64,000 bases of DNA, taken from NCBI GenBank assembly GCA_014843695.1, contig CM026390.1, positions 14,019,318 through 14,083,317 on the forward strand, in the 5' to 3' direction. Position 1 is the first letter of the stretch; each line of letters opens with the position of its first letter. The stretch is from Archivesica marissinica. Its lineage: Eukaryota > Mollusca > Bivalvia > Venerida > Vesicomyidae. Below the pieces are notes generated by a model, which saw only the letters and a program-made list of their open reading frames with translations, did not search any database and had not been told where the DNA came from. Shown here piece after piece: positions 8,347 to 22,369 of the stretch. The translations under genes were made by a program, and so were the position numbers.

Positions 8347-11300
8347 GCTAGGTGGCTAAACTGTCATACAATGCACACTTGGGGCTTATCTATCTGCATA
8401 CCATTGAAGTCAGGTGGCTAAACTGTCATACAATGCACACTTAATGCTTAACAGTCTGCACACCATTTAAGTCAGGTGACTAAATTGTCATCTAATACAC
8501 ACTTGAAGCTTAACTATCTGCACATCATTGAAGTCAGGTGGTTACACTGTCATACAATGCACACTTGATGCTTAACTATCTGCACACCATTGAAGTCAGG
8601 TGACTAAATTGTCATACAATGCACACTTGATGCTTAACTGTCTGCAAACCATTTAAGTCAGGTGACTAAATTGTCATCTAAAGCACAATTGAGGCTTCAC
8701 TATCTGCACACCATTGAAGTCAGGTGGCTAAATTGTCATCTAAAGCACACCTGGGACTTATTTATCTGCACACCATTGAAGTCAGGTGGCTAAACTGTCA
8801 TATAATGAACACTTGATGATTAATTGTCTGCACACCATTTAAGTCAGGTTACTAAATTGTCATCTAAAGCACACTTGAGGCTTAACTATCTGCTCACCAT
8901 TGAAGTCAGGTGGTTAAACAGTCATACAATGCACACTTGATGCTTAACTGTCTGCACACAATTGAAGTCAGGTGACTGAATTGTCATCTAAAGCGCACTT
9001 GAGGCATAAATATCTGCACACCATTTAAGTCAGGTGACTAAGTTGTCATCTAAAGCACACTTGAGGCTTAACTATCTGCACACCATTGAAGTCAGGGGAC
9101 TAAATTATCATACAAAGCACACTGGATGCTTAATTGTATGCACACCATTTAAGTCAGGTGACTAAATTGTCATCTAAAGCACACTTGAGGCTTAACTATC
9201 TGCACACCATTGAAGTCAGGTGGGTAAACTGTCATACAATGCACACTTGATGCTTATCTGTCTGCACACCATTTAATTCTTGTGACTAAATTGTCATCTA
9301 AAGCACACTTGAGGATTAACTATCTGCACACCATTGAAGTCAGGTGGCTAAACTGTCATACAATGCACATTTGATGTTTAACTGTCTGCACACCATTGAA
9401 GTCATATGGTTAAACTGTTATACAATGCACAATTGATGCTTAACTGTCTGCACACCATTTAAGTCAGGTGACTAAATTGTCATCTAAAGCACACTTGAGG
9501 CTTAACTATCTGCAAACCATTGAAGTCAGGTGTCTAAACTGTCATCTGGAGCACACTTGGGGCTTAAATGTCTGCACACCATTGAAGTCAGGTGGCTAAA
9601 TTGTCATCTAGAGCACACTTGGGGCTTAACTGTCGGCACATCATTGAAGTCAGGTGGCTAAACTGTCATACGATGCACAATTGATGCTTAACTCTCTGCA
9701 CACCATTTAAGTCAGGTGACTAAATTGTCATCTAAAGCACACTTGAGGCTTAACTATCTGCACACCATTGAAGTCAGGTGGCTAAACTGTCATACAATGC
9801 ACACTTGATGCTTAACTCTCTGCACACCATTGAAGTCATGTGAATAAATTGTCATACAATGCACACTTGATGCTTAACTCTCTGTACACCATTGAATTCA
9901 GGTGACTAAATTATCATCTAGAGCACACTTGGGGCTTAACTCTCTGCAAATCATTGAAGGCATGTGGCTAAACTGTCATACAATGCACACTTGATGCTTA
10001 ACTCTCTGCACACCAATAAGTCTGGTGACTAAATTGTCATCTAAAGCACACTTGAGGCTTAACTATCTGCACACCATTGAAGTCAGGTGGCATAACTGTC
10101 ATACAATGCACACTTGATGCTTAACTGTCTGCAGACCATTGAAGTCAGGTGACTAAATTGTCATACAATGCACACTTGATGCTTAGCTCTCTGCACATCA
10201 TTGAAGTCAGGATTGCTAAACTGTCATACAATGCACACTTGATGCTTAAATGTCTGCACACCATTGATGTCAGGTGGCTAAACTGTCATCTAAAGCACAC
10301 TTGAGGCTTAACTATATGCACACCATTTAAGTCAGGTGACTAAATTGTCATCTAAAGCACACTTGAGGCTTAACTATCTGCGCAACATTGAAGTCAGGTG
10401 GCTAAATTGTCATCTAGAGAACACTTGAGGCTTAGCTGTCTGCACACCATTGAAGTCAGGCGGGTAAACTGTCATACAATGCACACTTGATGCTTAACTG
10501 TCTGCACACCATTTAAGTCAGTTGACTAATTTGTCATCTAAAGCACACTTGAGGCTTAACTATCTGCACACCATTGAAGTCAGGTGGCTAAACTGTCATA
10601 CATTGCACACTTGATGCTTAACTGTCTGCACACTATTGAAGTCAGGTGGCTAAACTGTCATACAATGCACACCTGATGCTTAACTGTCTGCACATCATTG
10701 AAGTCATGTGACTAAAGTGTCATACAATGCACACTTGATGCTTAACTGTCTGCACACCATTTAAGTATGGTGACTAAATTGTCATCAAAAGCACACTTGA
10801 GGCTTAACTATCTGCACACCATTGAAGACAGGTTGCTAAATTGTAATCTAAAGTCACATTTGGGACTTATTTATCTGCATACCATTGAAATCAGGTGGCT
10901 AAACTGTCATACAATGCACACATGATGCTTAACTCTCTGCACATCATTTAAATCTGGTGACTAAATTGTCATCTAAAGTACACTTGAGGCTTAACTATAT
11001 GCACACCATTGAAGTCAGGTGACTAAATTGTCATCTAAAGCACACTTGAGGCTTAACTATCTGCACACCATTGAAATCAGGTGGCTAAACTGTCATCTGG
11101 AGCACACTTGGGGCTTAATTGTCTGCACACCATTGAAGTCAGGTGGCTAAACTGTCATACAATGCACATTTGATGCTTAACTCTCTGCACACCATTTAAG
11201 TCAGGTGACTAAATTGTCATCTAAAGCACACTTGAGGCTTAACTATCTGCGCACCATTGAAGTCAGGTGGCTAAATTGTCATACAATGCACACTTGATGC

Positions 11301-13239
11301 TTAACTGTCTGCACACCATTTAAGTCTGGTGACTAAATTGTCATCTAAAGCACACTTGAGGCTTAACTATCTGCACACCATTGAAGTCAGGTGACTAAAT
11401 TGTCATACAATGCACACTTGATGCTTAACTCTCTGCACACCATTGAAGTTAGGTGACAAAATTTTCATCTAGAGCACACTTGGGGCTAAACTCTCTGCAC
11501 ACCATTGAAGTCAGGTGGCTAAACTGTCATCAAAAGCACACTTAAGGCTTAACTATCTGCACACCATTTAAGTCAGGTGACTAAATTGTCATCTAAAGCA
11601 CACTTGAGGCTTAACTATCTGCACACCATTTAAGTCAGGTGACTAATTTGTCATCTAAAGCACACTTGAGGCTTAACTATCTGCACACCATTGAAGTCAG
11701 GTGGCTAAACTGTCATACATCGCACACTTGATGCTTAACTGTCTGCACATTATTGAAGTCAGGTGGCTAAACTGTCATACAATGCACACTTGATGCTTAA
11801 CTGTCTGCACACCATTGAAGTCAGGTGACTAAATTGTCATACAATGCACACTTGATGCTTAACTCTCGAAGTAGGTGGCTAAATTGTCATCTAATGCACA
11901 CTTGGGATTTATTTATCTGCATACCATTGAATTCAGGTGGCTAAACTGTCATACAATGCACACTTGATGCTTAACTGTCTGCACACCATTGAAGTTAGGT
12001 GACTAAATTGTCATCTAAAGCACACTTGGCATATCTGACACCATTAAGTCAGGTGCAAATGTCATGGGACATATTTATCTGAACACCATTGAAGTCAGGT
12101 GGCTAAAATGTCATACAATGCACATTTGATGCTTAACTGTCTGCACACCATTGAATTCAGATGACTATATTGTCATCTAAAGCACACTTGAGGCTTAACT
12201 ATCTGCACATCATTTAAGTCAGGTGACTAAATTCTCATCTAAAGCACACTTGAGGCTTAACTATCTGCACACCTTTGAAGTCAGGTGGCTAAATTTTCAT
12301 CTAAAGTACACTTGGGACTTATTTATCTGCACATCATTGAAGTCAGGTGGCTAAACTGTCATACAATGCACACTTGGTGCTTAACTCTCTGCACACCATT
12401 GAAGTCAGGTGACTAAATTGTCATCTAAAACACTCTTGAGGCTTAACTATCTGCACACCATTGAAGTCAGGTGGCTATATTGTCATCTAGAGCACACTTG
12501 GGGCTTAAATTTCGGCACACCATTGAAGTCAGGTGGCTAAACTGTCATACAATGCACACTTGATGCTTATCTGTCTGCACACCATTGAATTGAAGTCAGG
12601 TAGCTAAACTGTCATACATTGCACAATTGATGCTTAACTGTCTGCACACCATTTAAGTCAGGTGACTAATTTGTCATCTAAAGCACACTTGAGGCTAAAC
12701 TATCTGCACACCATTGAAGTCAGGTGGGTAAACTGTCATACAATGAACACTTGATGCTTAACTCTCTGCACACCATTGAAGTCAGGTGACTAAATTGTCA
12801 TACAATGCACACTTGATGCTTAACTCTCTGCACACCATTGAAGTTCGGTGACTACATTGTCATCTAGAGCACACTTGGGGCTTAACTGTCTGCACACCAT
12901 TGAAGTCAGGTGGCTAAACTCTCATACAATGCACACTTGATGCTTAACTCTCTGCACATCATTTAAGTTAGGTGGCTAAATTGTTATCTAAAGCACACTC
13001 AGGGCTTAAATGTCTGCACACCATTGAAGATATGTGGCTAAACTGTCATCTAAAGCACACTTGAAGCTTAACTCTCTGCACACCATTTAAGTCTGGTGAC
13101 CAAATTGTCATCTAAAGCACACTTGAGGCTTAGCTCTCTGCACACCATTGAAGTCAGGTGTCTAAATTGTCATCTAAAGCACACTTGGGACTTATTTATC
13201 TGCATACTATTGAAGTCAGGTGGATAAACTGTCATACAA

Positions 13240-14090
13240 TGCACACTTGATTCTTAACTATCTGCACACCATTTAAGTCAGGTGACTAATTTGTTATCTA
13301 AAGCACACTTGAGGCTTAACTATCTGCACACCATTGAAGACAGGTGGCTAAACTGCCATCTGGAGCACACTTGGAGCTTAACTGTCTGCACACCATTGAA
13401 ATCAGGTGGCTAAACTGTCATACAATGCACACTTGATGCTTAACTCTCTGTACACCATTGAAGTCAGGTGGATAAACTGTCATACAATGCACACTTGATG
13501 CTTAACTGTCTGCACACCATTTAAGTCAGGTGGCTAAATTGTCAGTTAGAGCACACTTGGGGCTTAAATCTCTGCACACAATTGAAGTCAGGTGGCTAAA
13601 CTGTCATACAATGCACACTTGATGCTTAACTATCTGCACACCATTTAAGTCAGGTGACTAAATTGTCATCTAAAGCACACTTGAGGCTTATCTATCTGCA
13701 CACCATTGAAGTCAGGTGGGTAAACTGTCATACAATGCACACTTGATGCTTAACTGTCTGCAAACGATTTAAATCTGGTGACTAAATTGTCATCTAAAGC
13801 ACACTTGAGGCTTAAATATCTGCACACCATTGAAGTCAGGTGGCTAAACTGCCATCTGGAGCACACTTGGAGCTTAACTGTCTGCACACCATTGAAATTA
13901 GGTGGCTAAACTGTCATACAATGCACACTTGATTCTTAACTATCTGCACACCATTTAAGTCAGGTGACTAATTTGTTATCTAAAGCACACTTGAGGCTTA
14001 ACTATCTGCACACCATTGAAGACAGGTGGCTAAACTGCCATCTGGAGCACACTTGGAGCTTAACTGTCTGCACACCATTGAAATCAGGTG
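13240..14090. repeat. 11-monomer (682-bp) higher-order repeat
   Basis: Two marker variants recur at the same distance: TTCTTAACTATC at 13251 and 13933, and GACAGGTGGCTAAACTGCC at 13339 and 14021. Both offsets are exactly 682 bases, or 11 monomers, so the block was duplicated as a unit. Confidence 0.8.
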
Positions 14091-16515
14091 GCTAAATTGT
14101 CATACAATGCACACTTGATGCTTAACTATCTGCACACCATTGAAGTCAGGTGGCTAAATTGTCATCTAGAGCACACTTGAGGCTAAATTATCTGCACACC
14201 ATTGAAGTCAGGTGGGTAAACTGTCATATAATGCACACTTGATGCTTAAATCTCTGCACACCATTGAAGTCAGGTGATTAAACTGTCATACAATGCACAC
14301 TTGGGGCTTATTTATCTGCACACCATTGAAGTCAGGTGGCTAAACTGTCATACAATGCACACTTGATGCTTAACTGTCTGCACACCATTGAAGTCAGGTA
14401 ACTAAATTGTCATACAATGCACACTTGATGCTTAACTGTCAGCAAACCATTTAAGTCAGGTGACTAAATTGTCATCTAAATCACACTTGAGGCTTAATTA
14501 TCTGCACACCATTGAAGTCAGGTGGCTAAATTGTCATCTAGAGCACACATGGGGCTTAACTGTCGGCACACCATTGAAGTCAGGTGGCTAATGTGTCATA
14601 CAATGCACACTTGATGCTTATCTGTCTGCACACCATTGAATTGAAGTCAGGTGGCTAAACTCTCATACAATGCACAATTGATTCTTAAATGTCTGCACAC
14701 CATTTAAGTCAGGTGGCTACATTGTCACCTAAAGCACACTTGGGACTTATTTATTTTGCATACCATTGAAGTCAGGTGGCTAAACTGTCATACAATGCAC
14801 ACTTGATGCTTAACATTCTGCACACTATTTAAGTTAGGTTTCCAAAGTGTCATCTAAAGCACACTTATGGCTTAACTATCTGCACACCATTGAAGTCAAG
14901 TGGCTAAACTGTCATACAATGCACACTTGATTCTTAACTATCTGTACACCATTTAAGTCAGGTGACTAATTTGTCATCTAAGGCACACTTGAGGCTTATT
15001 TATCTGCATACCATTAAAGTCAGGTGGCTAAACCGTCATACAATGCACACTTGATGCTTAACTCTCTGCACACCATTGAGGTCAGGTGACTAAATTGTCA
15101 TCTAAAGCACACTTAGGGCTTAATTTTCTGCACACCATTGAAGACATGTGGCTAAATTGTCATCTAAAAATCGCTTGGGACTTATTTATCTGCACACCAT
15201 TGAAGTCAGGTGGCTAATCTGTCATACAATGCACACTTGATGCTTAAATGTCTGCACACCATTGAAGATAGGTGGCTAAATTGTCATATAAAGCACACTC
15301 AGGGCTTAAATATCTGCACACCATTGAAGTTATGTGGCTAAACTGTCATCTAAAGCACACTTGATGCTTAAATTTCTGCACACCATTTAAGTTTGGTGAC
15401 CAAATTGTCATCTAATGCACACTTGAGGCTTATCTATCTGCACACCATTTAAATCAGGTGGCTAAATTGTCATCTAAAGCGCACTTGGGACTTATTTATC
15501 TGCACACCATTGAAGTCAGGTGGTTAACTGTCATACATTGCACACTTGATGCTTAACTATCTGCACACCATTTAAGTCAGGTGACTAATTTGTCATCTAA
15601 AGCACACTTGAGGCTTAACTGTCTGCACACCATTGATGTCAGGTGGGTAAACTGTCATACAATACACATTTGATGCTTAACTATCTGCACACCATTTAAG
15701 TCTGGTGACCAAATTGTCATCTAAAGCACATTTGAGGCTTATCTATCTGCACACCATTTAAGTCAGGTGGCTAAATTGTCATCTAAAGCACACTTGGGAC
15801 TTATTTATCTGCACTCCATAGAAGTCAGGTGGCTAAACTGTCATTCAATGCACACTTGATGCTTAACTCTCTGCACACCAATAAAGTCAGGTGACTAAAT
15901 TGTCATACAATGCACACTTGATGCTTAACTCTATGCACACCATTGAAGTCAGGTGACTAAATTATCATCTAAGGCCCACTTGAGGCTTAACTATCTGCAC
16001 ACCATTGAGGTCAGGTGGGTAAACTGTCATACAATGCACACTTGATGCTTAACTCTCTGCATACCATTTAAGTCTGGTGACTAAATTGTCATCGAAAGCA
16101 CACTTGAGGCTTAACTAACTGCACACCATTGAAGTCAGGTGGCTAAACTGTCATACAATGCACACTTGATGCTTAACTGTCTGCACACCATTTAAGTCAG
16201 GTGGCTAAATTGTCATTTAGAGCACACTTGGGGCTTAAATCTCTGCACACAATTGAAGTCAGGTGGCTAAACTGTCATACAATGCACACTTGATGCTTAA
16301 CTATCTGCACACCATTTAAGTCAGGTGACTAAATTGTCATCTAAAGCACACTTGAGGCTTATCTATCTGCACACCATTGAAGTCAGGTGGGTAAACTGTC
16401 ATACAATGCACACTTGATGCTTAACTGTCTGCAAACGATTTAAATCTGGTGACTAAATTGTCATCTAAAGCACACTTGAGGCTTAAATATCTGCACACCA
16501 TTGAAGTCAGGTGAC
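13500..16515. repeat. ~345-bp satellite block repeated at about 2.67 kb
   Basis: A run of monomers with the rare variants CACACAATTGAAG and CAAACGATTTAAATC occurs at about 13500-13846 and again at about 16170-16515, nearly identical. The offset is 2671 bases, close to 43 monomers (2666). Confidence 0.75.
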
Positions 16516-17199
16516 TAAATTGTCATACAATGCACACCTGATGCTTAACTCTCTGCACACCATTTAAGTCAGGTGAATAAATTGTCATCCAAAGCACACT
16601 TGAGGCTTAACTATCTGTACACCATTGAAGTCAGGTGGCTAATTATTGTCATCTAATGCACATTTGGGACTTTATTTATCTGCATACCATTGAAGTCAGG
16701 TGGCTAATCTGTCATACAATGCACATTTTATGCTTAACTGTCTGCACACCATTGAAGTCAGGTGACTAAATTGTCATCTAAAGCACACTTGAGGCTTAAC
16801 TATCTGCACACCATTTATGTCAGGTGGCTAAATTGTCATCTAAAGCACACTTGGGACTTATTTTTCTGCACACCATTGAAGTCAGGTGGCTAAACTGTCA
16901 TACAATGCACACTTGATGCTTAACTGTCTGCATACCATTGAAGTCAGGTGACTAAATTGTCATCTAAAGCACAATTGAGGCTTAACTATCTGCACACCAT
17001 TTAAGTCAGGTGATTAAACTGTCATCTAGAGCACACTTGGTGCTTAACTGTCTGCACACCACTGAAGCCAGGTGGCTAAACTGTCATACAATGCACACTT
17101 GATGCTTAACTATCTGCACACCATTTAAGTCAGGTGATTAAATTGTCTTCTAATGCACACTTGAGGCTTATCTATCTGCACACCATTGAAGTCAGGTGG

Positions 17200-20100
17200 G
17201 TAAACTGTCATACAATGCACACTTGGTGCTTAACTGTCTGCAAACGATTTAAATCTGGTGACTAAATTGTCATCTAAAGCACACTTGAGGCTTAAATATC
17301 TGCACATCATTGAAGTCAGGTGACTAAATTGTCATACAATGCACACCTGATGCTTAACTGTCTGCACACCATTTAAGTCAGGTGAATAAATTGTCATCCA
17401 AAGCACACTTGAGGCTTAACTATCTGCACACCATTGAAGTCAGGTGGCTAAATTGTCATCTAATGCACATTTGGGACTTATTTATCTGCATACCATTGAA
17501 GTCAGGTGGCTAAACTGTCATACAATGCACACTTGATGATTAACTCTCTGCAAACCATTTAAATCTGGTGACTAAATTTTCATCTAATGCACACTTGGGA
17601 CTTATTTATCTGCATACCATTGAAGTCAGGTGGCTAAACTGTCAATCAATGCACAATTGATTCTTAACTGTCTGCACATCATTTAAGTCAGGTGACTAAA
17701 TTGTCATCTAAAGCACACTTGAGGATTAACTATCTGCACACCATTGAAGTCAGGTGGCTAAACTGTCATATAGAGCACACTTGATGCTTAGCTATCTGCA
17801 CACCATTTAAGTCAGGTGACTAAATTGTCATCTAAAGCACACTTGAGGCTTAACTCTCTACACACCATTGAAGTTAGGTGGGTAAACTGTCATACAATTC
17901 ACACTTGAGGCTTAACTATCTGCAAACCATTGAAGTCAGGTTGGTAAACTGTCAAACAATGCACACTTTGTGCTTAACTATCTGCACACCATTTAAGTCA
18001 GGTGACTAAATTGTCATCTAAAGCACACTTGAGGCTTAACTGTCTGCACACCATTGAAGTCAGGTGGCTAAATTGTCATCTAAAACACACATGGGACTTA
18101 TCTATCTGCACACTATTGAAGTCAGGTGGCTAAACTGTCATACAATGCATACTTGATGCTTATCTGTCTGCACACCATTTAAGTCAGGTGACTAAATTAT
18201 CATCTAAAGCACACTTGAGGCTTAACTATCTGCACACCATTGAAGTCAGGTGGCTAAATTGTCGTCTAAAGCACACTTGGGACTTATTTATCTGCATACC
18301 ATTGAAGTCAGGTGGCTAAACTGTCATACAATGCACAATTGATGCTTAACTGTCTGCACATAATTTAAGTCAGGTGACTAAATTGTCATCTAAAGCACAC
18401 TTGAGGATTAAATATCTGCACACCATTGAAGTAAGGTGGGTAAACTGTCATACAATGCACACTTGATGCTTAACTGTCTGCAAACCATTTAAATCTGGTG
18501 ACTAAATTGTCATCTATTGCACACTTGGGACTTATTTATCTGCATACCATTGAAGTCAGGTGGCTAAACTGTCATACAATGCACACTTGATGCTTAACTG
18601 TCTGCACACCATTGAAATCAGGTGACTAAATTGTCATCTAAAGCACACTTGAGGCTTAAATGTCTGCACACCATTTAAGTCAGGTAACTAAATTCTCATC
18701 TAAAGCACACTTGAGGCTTAACTATCTGCACACCATTTAAGTCAGGTGGGTAAACTGTCATACAATGCACACTAGGTGCTTAACTGTCTGCAAACGATTT
18801 AAATCTGGTGACTAAATTGTCATCTAAAGCACACTTGAGGCTTAAATATCTGCACATCATTGAAGTCAGGTGACTAAATGTTCATACAATGCACACCTGA
18901 TGCTTAACTGTCTGCACACCATTTAAGTCAGGTGAATAAATTGTCATCCAAAGCACACTTGAGGCTTAAGTATCTGCACACCATTGAAGTCAGGTGGCTA
19001 AATTGTCATATAATGCACATTTGGGACTTATTTATCTGCATACCATTGAAGTCAGGTGGCTAAACTGTCATACAATGCACACTTGATGCTTAACTGTCTG
19101 CACACCATTGAAGTCAGGTGACTAAATTGTCATCTAAAGCACAATTGAGGCTTAACTATCTGCACACCATTTAAGTCAAGTGATTAAACTGTCATCTAGA
19201 GCACACTTGGGGCTTAACTGTCTGCACACCATTTAAGTCAGGTGACTAAATTGTCATCTAAAGCACACTTGAGGCTTATCTATCTGCACACCATTGAAGT
19301 CAGGTGGGTAAACTGTCATACAATGCACACTTGGGGCTTATTTCTGCAACCATGAAGTTGGTGGCTAATTGTCATTAATGCACACTTGATTAACTGTCTG
19401 CACACATTGAAGTCAGGTGACTAAATGTCATAAAGCACATTGATGCTTAACTATCTGCACACCATTATAGGTGACTAAACTGTCATCTAAGCACACTTGA
19501 TGCTTAACTGTCTGCACACCATTTAAGTCAGGTGACTAAATTGTCATCTAAAGCACACTTGAGGCTTATCTATCTGCACACCATTGAAGTCAGGTGGCTA
19601 AACTGTCATACAATGCACACTTGATGCTTAACTGTCTGCACACCATTGAAGGTGTAAATTGTCTCTACTTATATCTGCAACCATTGAAGTCAGGTGGCTA
19701 AACTGTCATACAGCACACTTGATGCTTAACTGTCTGCACACCATTGAAGTCAGGTGACTAAATTGTCATCTAAAGCGCACTTGAGGCTTAAATGTCTGCA
19801 CACCATTTAAGTCAGGTAACTAAATTCTCATCTAAAGCACACTTGAGGCTTAACTATCTGCATACCATTGAAGTCAGGTGGCTAAACTGTCATACAATGC
19901 ACACTTGATGCTTAACTGTCTGCATACCATTGAAGTCAGGTGACTAAATTGTCATCTAAAGCACAATTGATGCTTAACTATCTGCACACCATTTAAGTCA
20001 GGTGATTAAACTGTCATCTAGAGCACACTTGGTGCTTAACTGTCTGCACACCACTGAAGTCAGGTGGCTAAACTGTCATACAATGCACACTTGGTGCTTA

Positions 20101-21720
20101 ACTGTCTGCAAACGATTTAAATCTGGTGACTAAATTGTCATCTAAAGCACACTTGAGGCTTAAATATCTGCACATCATTGAAGTCAGGTGACTAAATTTT
20201 CATACAATGCACACCTGATGCTTAACTGTCTGCACACCATTTAAGTCAGGTGAATAAATTGTCATCCAAAGCACACTTGAGGCTTAACTATCTGCACACC
20301 ATTGAAGTCAGGTGGCTAAATTGTCATCTAATGCACATTTGGGACTTATTTATCTGCATACCATTGAAGTCAGGTGGCTAAACTGTCATACAATGCACAC
20401 TTGATGCTTAACTGTCTGCACACCATTGAAGTCAGGTGACTAAATTGTCATCTAAAGCACAATTGAGGCTTAACTATCTGCACACCAGTTAAGTCAAGTG
20501 ATTAAACTGTCATCTAGAGCACATTTGGGGCTTAACTGTCTGCACACCATTTAAGTCAGGTGACTAAATTGTCATCTAAAGCACACTTGAGGCTTATCTA
20601 TCTGCACACCATTGAAGTCAGGTGGGTAAACTGTCATACAATGCACAATTGATTCTTAACTGTCTGCACATCATTTAAGTCAGGTGACTAAATTGTCATC
20701 TAAAGCACACTTGAGGATTAACTATCTGCACACCATTGAAGTCAGGTGGCTAAACTGTCATCTAGAGCACACTTGATGCTTAGCTATCTGCACACCATTT
20801 AAGTCAGGTGACTAAATTGTCATCTAAAGCACACTTGAGGCATAACTCTCTACACACCATTGAAGTTAGGTGGGTAAACTGTCATACAATGCACACTTGA
20901 GGGTTAACTATCTGCACACCATTGAAGTCAGGTTGGTAAACTGTCAAACAATGCACACTTGGTGCTTAACTATCTGTACACCATTTAAGTCAGGTGACTA
21001 AATTGTCATCTAAAGCACACTTGAGGCTTAACTATCTGCACACCATTGAAGTCAGGTGGCTAAATTGTCATCTAAAACATACATGGGACTTATCTATCTG
21101 CAAACTATTGAAGTCAGGTGGCTAAACTGTCATACAATGCACACTTGGTGCTTATCTGTCTGTACACCATTTAAGTCAGGTGACTAAATTATCATCTAAA
21201 GCACACTTGAGGCTTAACTATCTGCAAACCATTGAAGTCAGGTGGCTAAATTGTCATCTAAAGCACACTTGGGACTTATTTATCTGCATACCATTGAAGT
21301 CAGGTGGCTAAACTGTCATACAATGCACAATTGATGCTTAACTGTCTGCACATCATTTAAGTCAGGTGACTAAATTGTCATCTAAAGCACACTTGAGGAT
21401 TAAATATCTGCACACCATTGAAGTAAGGTGGGTAAACTGTCATACAATGCACACTTGATGCTTAACTGTCTGCAAACCATTTAAATCTGGTGACTAAATT
21501 GTCATCTATTGCACACTTGGGACTTATTTATCTGCATACCATTGAAGTCAGGTGGCTAAACTGTCATACAATGCACACTTGATGCTTAACTGTCTGCACA
21601 CCATTGAAATCAGGTGACTAAATTGTCATCTAAAGCGCTCTTGAGGCTTAAATGTCTGCACACCATTTAAGTCAGGTAACTAAATTCTCATCTAAAGCAC
21701 ACTTGAGGCTTAACTATCTG
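17200..21720. repeat. Higher-order duplications marked by CAAACGATTT and CTATTGCACAC
   Basis: The variant CAAACGATTT lies at 17241, 18791 and 20109. The first offset is exactly 1550 (25 monomers). The surrounding monomers match in order, including the following ACACCTGATGC and GGTGAATAAATTG monomers. A second marker, CATCTATTGCACAC, lies at 18511 and 21503 (offset 2992). The uneven second spacing reflects the irregular stretch at 19.33-19.70 kb. Confidence 0.75.
19330..19700. repeat. Irregular satellite segment with many small deletions
   Basis: Here monomers lose one to several bases at many places (for example TTTCTGCAACCATG, GTGGCTAATTGTCATTAATG, GAAGGTGTAAATTGTCTC), while monomers on both sides keep the 62-bp period. 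The density of small gaps suggests consensus error in low-coverage assembly rather than natural divergence. Confidence 0.7.
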
Positions 21721-22369
21721 CACACCATTGAAGTCAGGTGGCTAAACTGTCATACAATGCACACTTGATGCTTAACTATCTGCACACCATTTAAGTCAGG
21801 TGGCTAAATTGTCATCTAAAGCACACTTGGGACTTATCTATCTGCACACCATTTAAGTCAGGTGACTGCATTGTCATCTACAGCACATTTCAAGCTTAAT
21901 ATCTGCAAAACATTGAAGTCAGGTGACTAAATTGTCATCTAGAGCACACTTGAGGCTTATCTATCTGCACACCATTGAAGTCAGGTGGGTAAACTGTCAT
22001 ACAATGCACACTTGATGCTTAACCCTCTGCACACCATTTAAGTCTGGTGACTAAATTGTCATCTAAAGCACACTTGAGGCTTAACTATCTGCACACCAAT
22101 GAAGTCAGGTGGCTAAACTGTCATACAATAAACACTTGATGCTTAACTATCTGCACACCATTTAAGTCAGGTGACTAAATTGTCATCTAAAGCACACTTG
22201 AGGCTTAACTTTCTGCACACCATTTAAGTCAGGTGACTAAATTGTCATCTAAAGCACACCTGAGGCTTATTTATCTGCACATCATTGAAGTCAGGTGGCT
22301 AAACAGTCATACAATGCACACTTGATGCTTAACTGTCTGCACACCATTGAAGTCAGGTGACTAAAGTGT

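Noticed and set aside
8109..8359. Poly-Val (minus) and poly-Pro (plus) frames over the CAC repeat
   Set aside because: They are other-frame readings of the microsatellite without any domain.
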